Shown one piece after another: positions 54,229 to 64,000 of a stretch of 64,000 bases of DNA. The position numbers were made by a program, and so were the translations under genes. The stretch's first letter is position 1. The number at the start of each line of letters is the position of its first letter. The stretch comes from Falciphora oryzae (lineage: Eukaryota; Ascomycota; Sordariomycetes; Magnaporthales; Magnaporthaceae), in assembly GCA_000733355.1 (NCBI GenBank), contig JNVV01000057.1, forward strand, positions 1 through 64,000, read 5' to 3'. Under the pieces are notes generated by a model, which ran no database searches, was not told the DNA's origin, and was given only the letters and a program-made list of their open reading frames with translations.

Positions 54229-57200
54229 ATTTTTTTTGGTTCGGTTCGTTTTCGGCTCGGTAGCGTTGCTCTTCCTCCTCTCTCCTTGTGCGTTCCCTCC
54301 CTGCCTTTTTAGCCGCCTTAAAATCTAATAGTCTTTTTATGCGAAACATTATACGTACTACTTCTTTAAACGGTGTGCCCCCTGTTTCCCACAGCTCGAA
54401 GTACGCTCTCCGGCTGTTTGCTTGCGCTAACCCGGTGCCTTCCCGCTGCCTGTCCCATAAGGCGCATTGGGTTAATACGTACCACGCTGTTTCCCTTTGT
54501 CCGCTGCCATACTCGCATAGTGGCGTCGCCGTATCGGGTACGCCTTTGCTAAACAAGAACGAATTTAGCCCTAATTTTTCCGTTTTGATTTGGATTGCTA
54601 CCAAGCTATGTGCCTTTAGCATCCTTTCGTGGTATTTAATCATCTCTTCCGTAAATAGGGGGTTGTCCGCTAAATACGCGGTCTTGTACCGGTTCGCTCT
54701 CCTCGCTATTGCCGTCGTATTAGCCATTTTTAACTTCCATTCCATTGTTACGTTGGGGTTCCAGCGCTTTGCGTGCTTGTGTTTAAATTTCCAATCCTTT
54801 CCGTAGGGGACGGGTGCTCGTCTCGGTTCTAGCGCTGTTTCGGGCCGGTCCTATCGTATCGCCCACTCTTTTTTCGCTTATCCGCTTTAGGGGTAGGGCC
54901 TTTTTTTTCGTTTTTTGTAACCAAATCTCTAAAAACGGTCCGTTACTTTCGCTATCATTTCGTTAATGCGCTACGTTATCCCGGTTTCTTCCCACCTATT
55001 TTCCGTATTTATAACCCTTTCGTTTAAATATAAATCCAAAAGCGGCACGTAGGTTTCTATTTCAAGGTGTACTAACGAAGTTGCTTTGTAAGCTCCAACC
55101 ACCACTTTAAAATATGCTTTTTATTTTTTCGCCATCTCTTTGGCTGCGCCCCGGGGCCGACCTCGGGGTTTCGTTAGTAGGTGGTAAACTGCCGCTCCAT
55201 AAACTAATGCATTGCGGCACACGACCGCGTACAGCTGCTTCGCGCGTGCGAAGCTGCTTCCCCACGTTGCCGCCGCGAGCTTTATTACCGCAAGCTACTA
55301 TCTTTCTTATTTGCCCCTTACCTACTTGGTGTAGGCGTTAAAATTTAGCTTATAGTTTAGCCAAATTTTTAGGAATTTCGCCGATAGCGTTGGTTGCACC
55401 TGTATGTTTCCGGTGCGGACCCGGGTCCGGTCCAAGGTTTTGGTAAAATGGAGCAGCTTAGTTTTAGCCGCGTTGAACGTTATTCCTATTTTTTTTGCCC
55501 ATGCTTGGCACGTGTCCTAAGCCCGTTCTAACAACTGGGCCGTTTCCGCCGTGGTTCCCCCTACTGCTAAAGGGTTGGTATCGTCGGCGAAACCGACCAC
55601 CGTTATCCCTAGTATTTCTTCCAATTTGTCGTAAAGCGACGCGATATATAAAATAAACAGTATAAGTGAAAGTGGTAAGCTTTATAGTACTCCTACTGTT
55701 ATTTATATAAGCGTAAACGTATTTTTATCGAACCGGAGCCGGGCCGTCCTACTTATTAGCCAGCTTTTAATCCACCTGACTGTTTTTGGCGGGAATTTTT
55801 GTTTTCGTAAGGTATTAAAAAGTTTAGTATGGTTAACGTTATCAAATGCTCCTAATAGGTCAAATTGTAGTAGCGAAGTTGTAACGCCGTGGTTTTACGC
55901 CGTTATTACGGTGTTTATTACTTGTTTAATAGCGAGCTCGGTGCTGCGTTTCCTTCTATTACCCATTTGCCTTTCCGGTAACAGTCCTCTTTTTTCCGCC
56001 TCGGTTGCGATCCGTATTCTTACGATCGCTTCCATAACTTTAGATATGAACGAAAGGAGTGCGATCGGTCGCTACCCCCTTATTGTTTTTTTATTTTCCG
56101 TATTTTTCCCTGGCTTGGGGAGCACTACCGTTAGTGCGTCTCGGAAGCGCTTCGGGAAGTACTCGAGTTCGAAGCTGGCGTTGGCTATTTTAAATATAGC
56201 TTCCCAGCATGGTTCCCCGCACGCTTTTAATAATCCGTTCGGTAGGTTGTCCGCTCCCGGGGCTTTCCAATTCCGGGTTTTTTTTAAAGCCGCTAGTACT
56301 TCGTTTCCTTTGAGGTCCATTCGGTAATTAATTGGGAATGGGTTGGTAAAGGTGTGATTTTCGAACGTGGTGTCCCCGACGTTTGTTAGGTGCGTTTCCG
56401 GGTTGGGGTAGAATTTGGCTGCCAAAACTATAGCCTTGTTAGCGTAGGAGTTCGCTGGCCTTTAGTTTCCTTCTCTAAACCGGTTTAGGTCCGGTAACCT
56501 GGTTAGGTCCCGTCTCTTGTGGCTCCGTAATTTCGCCTATCGTTCGATGTTTTAAAAAACAGGCTTTAAATCCTGTTTTTTTAACGCCTCCTTAATAAAC
56601 TCCTTCCAGTATGCGTTGGAGGCTTTCCTTTTTTCCCTAATAAAAGCTTTATCGGTTGCTTTTAATTTTTCGTAGCTTTTTTGTATTTTTAGCCGTGTGT
56701 GTGCGCGTCGGCACCGCTTCGTTTCTTTGGCTAGTTTCGTAAGCGTCGAGTTCCAGTACGGTGCTGGCTTGAAACTTATTGTAGTTTTTCGTCTCGGTGC
56801 CAATTCGTTAGCGATTTGGGTTAGTTGGTTTATTAGTGTGTCCACCTGGTTGTTTATATCGTCTAGCGTTTCTATATTTTCGATTTCGATATATTGTTTA
56901 GCCAGCTGCAGCGCCCTTCTTTTGTCGTTTTTAAGGTCGGTGTTAACCTTTTTCCACACCCATTTTTCTGCCTTCCTTTTGCGGAGCGGCTCCGCTTCGC
57001 AATCGATCGAGATCATTTGAGGGTGGTGGTCCGACCCCCCTATCTCGTCGTCCTTACCTTCGTATTTGATAGCTAAAGTATCGGATACCTACGCGTAGTT
57101 GATAGTGCTTTCTCGTTCGCCGAACCTTTCTTTTATTATCTCCCCGTAAAGCGTCGCTAGTTCGAACCGCTACCGGTGCGTTAGCGCGAATAGTAGCTCG

Positions 57201-57628
57201 GATTTGGCGTTTTCCCGGTTGTGTATGTCCCATATTGGGTGGTGCATATTAAAGTCCCCTACTAGTACGGCGTAGTTCCGAGGCGGTGTTGTTTCGATTT
57301 CGGTTAAAAGGGTATGCTATTTTCCTAGTGCCCGGGGGTTTGGCGAGTATATTAAGTAGATGTTGATGTTCCCTATTAGGGTTTGTAATGTAATTGCTGC
57401 CTAATCGTGTCCGTTCCGGCTTTTCCACGTTGCCGGGTTTAGTCGTTAGTGGACGTATAGTGCTGCGTTCGATTTTATATTTATTTGGTAATATACCAGC
57501 TCGTAATTGCATCCGGCCGGTCTTTTCGGGTCTCCGTGCCGGTCTAGCTCCGGTTTTTGTATAGCTATTATATCGTATTCCTTTTTGCTAAAAAGCGGTA
57601 TATTTCCTTTTCCGTTTCCTTTTCCCAT
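54224..57628 (-). pseudogene. LINE ORF2: endonuclease and reverse transcriptase
   Basis: Fragments in order from the right: APE-type endonuclease start (GNGKGNIPLFSKKEYDIIAI, 57628-57450), linker with a basic helix (56552-57016, TKLAKETKRCRRAHTRLKI), RT (56072-56425, TRNWKAPGADNLPNGLLKA; RFRDALTVVLPKPGK), and C-terminus (54224-54745) with the Cys/His motif as CEYGSGQRETAWYVLTQCALW, where a Cys and the His appear as Tyr. Stops and frame breaks elsewhere make it inactive. Confidence 0.82.
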
Positions 57629-57639
57629 ATTCTAATATA

Positions 57640-59305
57640 GGATTATTATTACCATGGGGATTTTAATAGGCGTTTTTGTGCGTCGAACGGGATTGTGCTA
57701 TCTTTAATCGGTAGCGGCTCGAATGAAGGTAGCGGCTCCAACGGGGCCGGTGTTCGTCTTTGTTTTCCGGCTGCTTTTGCTTAGATTTGTTCGTTTGCCG
57801 TAATTAGGGGTTGGGCTAGCCGGGAGCTCGCTTTAGGGGCGTAGTTTATTATAGGTGGCGGTCGTATGGCGGTCCGGCCCCTGGGTGGCTGCGAATTTTT
57901 ACGGGGTCTGCCGGGTCCTCGGCGACCGGGGGACCGGATTAGGGAATCGTTATTTGTATCCGAGTTTTGTTTGCGCTTTTTATTAGGGCTCGGTGGTCTT
58001 CCGATGCCGGGGGGTATGCGCGTTTGGAAGATAGGGAAGGTGGTGGTGGCTTTTGTTTGTTTAGGGGCTAATTTTTCCAATATAAATCTTTTTGGCCGGT
58101 TCTGGTATGCTTCTTTCGCTTTCCCGATCGCCCGTTGCGCTATTTCGCAGCCCCGGTTAAACGCCGGGTGCGGTTCGCCGCAATTTGCGCATTTGGGTGT
58201 GGCCTTGTTATGTTGGGGGTGGGCGTCGCATTAACTTTCTCCTTCTTAGTGTTGCGATCCTCCGCAATGCGGGCAGCGGCCCGGTTTCCTGCAAAACTTT
58301 TATCGGTGCCCCCATTCGTAGCAGTTATAGCACTAGGTGGCTTTAGCGTTTGGTGTAAACGGTTCGCATTTGAATAGTTCCGCTTGTATTACCAGTCCTT
58401 GTTCGCAAGCTTGGTCCGCGGCGGTTGCGGACCCGATTCGTGCTAGTACTATGGCGTATCCGTAAGGGGTGCGGGCTGGCTATACGTGCACCGATTTAAC
58501 CTCCGCGTTTCGGTTTTCGGCGTTTAGGCTACGAGTGAGTTGGTTTGGGTCCTCCGGCAGTGTTGTTTGTTTTACTCCTTTAATTACCACGTCGTATGTC
58601 CGTTCCCGGATCGTTGCCTGGTTTCCAAACACTTTTTTCACCCATTCGTCCCTTTTTTTGTATTCGCTTGCGTTTGCGTAAAAGCATACTATTACGTTTC
58701 CGCTTTGGAGCCGCTTCGTTACCCGCACCGCCGTGCCGAGTTGGTTGTTTAGTGCCCGCTGGGTGTCGATTTGCGATCGGTTTTTGATTATTTCCGGGGC
58801 TTCTCTTACGGCCACGATTATTTCGCGTTCGACTTTTAACGGTATAAATCGCGGGGGGGGGATGCGTCGTGTTCGGGTACTGTTGTCGCGTTCGGTTCGG
58901 CGCGTTTCCGTCCGGTGCTAGGGCCGGTAGGTCCGTGGCGAGGGCAGAGGCGTAGGACTTTCTGGTATCAATTAGTGCATTTTTAACCTCTATAAGTATT
59001 TCTGCTTTTAATTTCTGTAGTGTCGCTTTGGTTACCGGTCCGTCCTCGGTGGCGTCGCGCTTGCGAGCCGTTTCCGCGTCGACCTTCAGCTTCGTCAGTT
59101 CCGACACCAGTTGCAGGATTTCCAGCAACTTTCCACTAATCACAAGGGGCTTCAGCTTGTCAATGATTTCGTCTTTTTTTTCCTCCTAACGGCCGCGCGC
59201 CGGTCTCTTGTCGGTGTCAGCATTCCCCCGCGCGTCCGGAGGCGCGTTGCGGGGATCCACCGTCGAGGCGTGTCGACTGGTCGCGAGCCCGGAATCGACT
59301 TCCAT
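57640..59305 (-). pseudogene. LINE ORF1, gag-like with zinc knuckles
   Basis: ATG at 59305 (MEVDSGLATSRHAS), an early TAG at about 59188, then a coiled coil (EIIDKLKPLVISGKLLEILQ), a basic Asn/Pro-rich linker, and Cys/His knuckles (CYNCYEWGHR, CPHCGGSQH, CANCGEPHPAFNRGC) at about 58340-58140, followed by EAYQNRPKRFI and a Pro/Lys-rich tail. ORF1 proteins of this type coat the LINE RNA. Confidence 0.75.
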
Positions 59306-59482
59306 CGATTCTAAGCCCGCGCCGTCGGCGCGCACCCGATGCGGCATCGATCCTGGGTCAAGTCGGGTGCGAGGAGTTCGATTCCGGTATCAAAATTGAA
59401 TTATCTCGAAGGGCTGTCCGGCCGCGCGATTTCAAGCTCGCTCATATTAGCAAAAACTAAAATATATTTAATCGCGGAATTT

Positions 59483-60391
59483 AAAAATGCACGAGCACCG
59501 GTCCTACGACGATTTTCGTTTATATTAAGCTTAAAGGATACGCGTCGGCCGGAATCCCTAACATTTAAATAGGTTTCCATTTGTGTTTAAAAATCCGACG
59601 TATCTTTACGGGCGTCGTTAATTCGAAAAGCTAATTGCTTTTAATTATGAAACAAAATACAAAAAGTTTTATCAATGTTTTCGAAGCTAGTTTGCATCGC
59701 GGAACTAAACTTACCCATAGCTTAATTAATCGTATTTTCGAAGCGGTTTTGCATTACCGTTATTTATTGCGACAAATCCTACTAGATGCGATTCTGGCGT
59801 CGTTGCAGCCATTCCAGCGAACGACGGTTCCTGCCAAACTTCGATAAACAAAAGTCATCACTATCTTCGTTATCGCCTACCACGCAGCTCTCTTCCTATT
59901 AGCTACGCGGGTTTTAACGTATCGATATAAAGCTCTCGTCAACGTCGCCGTCCTCGAATTCGCCTCCTCCTCCCTCATCGTTATCGTTAAAAACGCTAGC
60001 CTATTTTTATATACGGGGTAACCTTCCGGGCATTATGCCGCGAAAGCCTTCAAACAACAGAAGGAATTCCGATAAATTCGTTAGAAGTTAATTTATTAGC
60101 GGGGGCTGGCCAATATCGATCTTTTTGCCCTTTAATAGCGGGTTAACCTCGTTAGCCATTATTTGCTCGTGCCTCCTCGCTTATACTTTTACTATTTTGG
60201 AGGTTCCAATATTCACCCGCAAGTGGTAAAAGTAATCCGTTAATAGGCTAGGGTTTACAAATCTTTAAAAGTTTTATCGGCATAAACAATGTTGCTTAAA
60301 GGTTAATAAAAATATAAAAAAAAAACGGAATAATTATATAAAAGTTACTACCGGGAAAACTCTAGCGGACTTTTTTCCTCGTCCTTTTTCG
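59483..60391 (-). pseudogene. unidentified element, part right of the LINE
   Basis: ATG at 59580 (METYLNVRDSGRRVSFKL) runs 35 codons to the LINE site and is in frame with 53463-53728 once one copy of the target duplication is removed. The rest to 60391 is AT-rich, stop-dense DNA next to the Gypsy-2 LTR with no domain seen. Confidence 0.4.
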
Positions 60392-60686
60392 TGTAATAAG
60401 GGGTCAAAGACGGCTTGGAGAAAGAATCTCTAGATTGCAAATAATCTTTCTATAGGCTCAAAAGATGCTTGAGGAGGAAGGAATCTTTCGTAAAGGACAT
60501 AGGAGATGGCAGGGTTTATATAAACCCTTTGTAATCCGTGCGAAGTATCAAATACATAATTCACACTGCCTTCCGACCTTCACCGCTTAGCCTTAGGGCC
60601 GTTAACCGCCTATGCGGGTTTTCGACCCTCCGTAAAGCCGACTCGTAATGCCGACTAATTAGGTCCACGGGTTCTTCCGTATAACA
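60392..60686 (-). repeat. Gypsy-2 3' LTR
   Basis: 295 bp; on the coding strand TGTTATACGG...CTTATTACA. Same length and sequence family as the solo LTR at 11931-12225. A polypurine tract AAGAAGAGGAGGATAG directly precedes it. Confidence 0.9.
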
Positions 60687-63600
60687 CTATCCTCCTCTTC
60701 TTAGGGCGCGTTTCGAAACCTTCCAAAGCCCGCTTAAAGGATGCGGCCGTGCCTATGTTTTGTGGCACGCGGGGGTCCCTAAGCTTGTCGGGGTTAAACC
60801 GATAAAAAGTAATAACGTGCTGCTTAAATCCGTCGGTATCGAAATGCTCCCAAAGTTCCCACGTCCAATCCTTTTTGCGTGGGTAATCCTCCCACTGGAC
60901 AAAGTAACGAACTTTCCCGCTTATATCCATAAAATCTATAACTTTTTCTACAACGAAATCTCCTATAACCGAAAAAGCCTCCTGCAATACCTGGTTAGGG
61001 TTAGGTCGTACCTAAATGCCAAAGCGGTAGGGCTCGATAAAGGATACGTAAAAAGCGTTATAGATTTTCCAAATTTTAAGCAGGGCTAGTCGTACCGCCG
61101 TGGGAGAAATAACCTTAAAAATCCAGAAAGGCCCGAGCATTTTGGCATCAAATTTCTTAGCAAGGCGACGGGTCTTTATATGCCGAACGTTCAGCATAAC
61201 AAGCTATCCTTCGGTAAAAACCAGCGAAAAGCCTCTCTTTTTGTCGGCCTAATACCTCATCCGTTCCCGGGCTTTCTCGAGGTGCCGTTTGGCTTTTTCG
61301 TGCACCTAGGTCATCCAATGCCGGTAAAATTGGCTTGCTGGATTGCGTACTCGTCCTAGGAGAAAGGAATTATTAGAGGCTAGGTGATACCCGTAGTTGG
61401 CGAAAAAAGGGGTAATAAAAGTACTTGCCGAAGATGTATTATTATAGGCAAATTCCGCCGTAGGTAGCAGCTCAACCCAATCGGTTATTTCGTAGTTTAC
61501 GAAAAACCTAAAGTAGGCTTCCAGGCTTTGGTTAAGCCTTTCGATTTATCCATCCGTTTAGGGATAAAAGGCAATGCTCATTCTTAGCTTTATACCCACC
61601 AAACGGAAGAAATCTTTCCACAAATGGCTTGTAAATCTGGAATCCCTATTAAAAATAATATCCAAAAGCATACCGTGCAATCGCCAATATTCTTTAGCGA
61701 AAATGCGGATAAAATCATCTGACTTTTTACCCTCGACTTTAAAGGGGACGAAATGCGCCATCTTAGTAAAAGGGTTTACCATTACCCAAATTAAATCGCA
61801 CCCATCGCTTAAAAGGAGGTCCGTGATGAAGTCCATGGCCACCGTCTTCCAAAGCTGGTAATGCAGCTCTATAGGTTATAAGGGTCCAAAAGGGGCATGC
61901 CTTAAAGCCTTATTACGTTAGCACTCCAGGCATCCCCTTACGTATTCCCGGACTTTTACCTTAATATTGGGCCACCAAAAGTGCCGAGTAATTAACTCGA
62001 GGGTTTTATCCATACCCATATATCCAGCGACTTTTATATCATATTCGGACTCAAAAACTTCCTTTTGCAAGGCTTCTATTAGCACCTACAATCTTTCCTT
62101 ATAATAAAGGAGGCCATCCTCAACTTTTTCACCCTTTTCAAACTTTTAAAAGCGGCCCTGGTATTCGGAATCCGATATACCAGCTTATTTAACTTTGTCA
62201 ATAAATTCCGTAGCCCATTTTAAAACTGGAATACTACAAAGCCGGCCTAGGGATAGGAGGAAAAAAGGTGCTCCTTGCGGCAAAACTTTTTCCATAAGGT
62301 TATTTCCTTATCCTTCCAAGGCCGAAATTCTTGCTAGGAAGTGTTTTTTTTGCAAAATCGTCGTAATCGGCTAATCCTCACTCCCCTCTTTTTTAAGCTT
62401 GTGCTGGGGTAATTTCGACAGCATATCGGCCTTTTCATTTTGCTTTCCTGGCCGGTAGTTAATCATAAACCAATAACCAGCTAGCTGTTATGCCCATTTA
62501 GCTTGCCTTCGATTAAAAACTTTAGCCGTTAGGAAATATTCGAGGTTCCGGTGATCCGTATAAACCTTTATCCGGTGCTTCGCCCCTTCGAAGTAATGCC
62601 TCCACCTAGCGAAACAGTCGACGACCGCCAAAAGTTCCTTATCGTAAATTTTATAATTGATTTCGGCGGGCGACATTTTGCGTGAATGGAAAGCAACGGG
62701 GTGCAGTTTATTGGTTTCGGGGTCCCTTTGGGATAGCACCTTTCCAAAGGCAAAGTCCGAAGCGTTTACCTCGACTTACGCCGGGAGAAACGGATCGAAA
62801 TGCCAAAGTATCGGAGGCGAAACGAAAGCGATTTTAAAAGCTTCGAAGGCCTGGTCCATTTCGGGGGTCCATCGCTATTGGTTTTTAGGCAGGGCGTTAG
62901 CCGTCGTTATAGGCCTAACGATTCCTAAAAACCCTTTAATAAACCTCCTGTAAAAGTTGGCAAAGCCAATGAACGACTGGGAGTCTTTAAGGCAGTTAGG
63001 GGCCTCCCATTGGATAATAGCATCAACCTTGTCTTTAAATATTGCGATGCCTTCGGGTCCTATTATGTGACTAAAGAACTCGACCTCGTGCACCCCCCAA
63101 ACGCATTTGCAAAGGGCCACGGCCAGGTTGTGTTTGGTAAAGCGGCGAAGCACCTCCTTTACTAAGTTATCGTATTGTTCCTTAGTTTCGGCGTATATTA
63201 AAAGGTTATCTAAATATACAAAAAGCCCGGCATCGATAAGGTCTATAAAGATATGGTTCATTATGCTTTGGAAGGTGGCGGGGGCGTTGATAAGGCTTAT
63301 GGGCATAACCGTGAATTCGAAGATTCCGTATTTGTAACGAAAGGCTGTAAGCCACTCGTGGCCTTTTTTTTATCCAAATTAGGTTAAACTCGGTTTTAAG
63401 GTTAATTTTCGTTTTCCATTTGGCATTCCGAAATCGATTTTGGAGTTCCGTAATAAACGGGATAAAGCACCGAATCGGGATCGTTTTAGCGTTAACGTCC
63501 CTATAGTCGACTACCACCTTTAAAGGATTAAGGGGGTTTTTTTTATGCGAATATAAAAGGCGAACTGTTAGCAGTTTTGCATAGCCTAACCTTGCCGGTT

Positions 63601-64000
63601 CGCATATGCTTTTCCAGCTAAGGTTTTAAAACGTCCAGCTCCCTTTGGCTCATTTGGTATAGGGGGCCATGGGTTAATTAAACTCCTTCCTTTAGGTGAA
63701 TTTCGTTGTCCTAAGGCTAATAATCGGGAAAACGGGTAGCGGCCGCTTCCGTTATAATAGGAAGGAACTTTTTAAACTCCTTTAGTACTAATTTGAAACC
63801 GTCCAAATCTGCTTTAGCTATTTCCTTAAGGGAAGGAATGCCGTACCCGTATTTAATAGCCGCAATAATTGCGGGTTCGACCGTTTTTATATCCTCCCGA
63901 AGGCGTAAGCCTTTTAGGAGCCGTAAATCCTATATCTTCCAGGCCCGGGGTTTATTGCATTTCCGGCACTTGTCCGAATCCATGCGGATATCCCGAAGGT
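60655..64000 (-). pseudogene. Gypsy-2 polyprotein with chromodomain, runs off the window
   Basis: From right to left: RT N-part (VVDYRDVNAKTIPIR, 63517-63206), RT core (63306-62875; catalytic motif reads VYLDNLLIYAET, the second Asp now Asn), RNase H (62739-62488, [17 protein letters not shown]), integrase zinc region (about 62100-61900), integrase core (61842-61558, FITDLLLSDGCDLIWVMV), and a chromodomain (60987-60700, KVIDFMDISGKVRYFVQWEDYP) that targets insertion to heterochromatin in related chromoviruses. The reading frame passes through the polypurine tract (encoding KKRRI) and ends in the LTR. Several stops (e.g. Gln to stop in the YHPQTDG motif) show RIP. The protease/gag side lies beyond 64000. 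Confidence 0.85.

Larger units (their letters stand above)
53729..59469 (-). mobile_element. Tad1-like LINE (non-LTR retrotransposon)
   Basis: 5,741 bp flanked by a 13-bp target duplication AATCGCGGAATTT (53716-53728, 59470-59482). Minus orientation: ORF1 near the right end, ORF2 to 54224, then a 3' UTR of about 500 bp ending in an (AATAAT)-type tail instead of poly(A). Domain order (zinc-knuckle ORF1, APE endonuclease, RT, C-terminal Cys/His motif) fits the Tad1/I group. Confidence 0.88.

Overview
The window looks like a chromosome segment of a filamentous ascomycete (Pezizomycotina). It has short GT-AG introns (45-63 nt, one of 188 nt), fungal-type proteins (Zn2Cys6 regulator, tannase family esterase, CorA-like membrane protein), and a sharp split between GC-balanced gene-bearing DNA and AT-skewed transposon DNA carrying the in-frame TAA/TAG changes expected of repeat-induced point mutation (RIP). 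I do not name a species.

Layout. 1-5325: GC-rich DNA with no convincing gene, with a few minisatellites. 5326-11613: a compact, alternately oriented housekeeping block: F-box protein (+), ZNF830/CCDC16-like spliceosome protein (-), Mediator subunit Med7 (+), WW/FF protein of the Urn1/Dre4 type (-), dienelactone hydrolase (+) and a small unknown ORF (-). ZNF830/Med7 and Urn1/DLH are divergent pairs with shared promoters of 211 and 269 bp; the F-box/ZNF830 and Med7/Urn1 pairs converge. 11683-12225: truncated MITE abutting a solo LTR. 13152-14684: Zn2Cys6 transcription factor (-). 15254-18163: two TWA-duplicating DNA elements; the second contains three foldback MITEs nested inside each other. 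18290-22490: 3' remnant of a coiled-coil gene (+), a five-exon CorA-like gene (-), a three-exon tannase/feruloyl esterase (-) and a small coiled-coil ORF (-).

22787-64000 is a nested transposon heap. Gypsy-1 (23038-36501, TSD CCCTC) contains a 471-bp TRIM-like mini-retroelement (24730-25200, TSD CGTAG), a Ty1/copia element (Copia-1, 25631-32209, TSD GCTTT) and a 428-bp foldback MITE (34489-34916). To its right lie four 1,860-1,861-bp pogo/Fot1-type transposons (A-D). Copy B is split by Copia-2 (40243-49681, TSD GTTAC), which is itself split by copy C, the best preserved. A Tad1-like LINE (53729-59469) carries a 13-bp target duplication, and a chromodomain Gypsy (Gypsy-2) with its 3' LTR at 60392-60686 runs off the window. 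Removing the insertions rejoins pieces of an older unidentified minus-strand element around copies B and D and the LINE.

The order of insertion can be read directly: old host element, then LINE and pogo A/B/D, then Copia-2 in B, then pogo C in Copia-2. The most unusual signals are the modular, duplicated core motif in the pogo/MITE terminal repeats, the TRIM-like element, the one-strand CpG-sparing hypermutation confined to the interior of Copia-1, and the same internal TAG in three of four pogo copies where the fourth has TGG.
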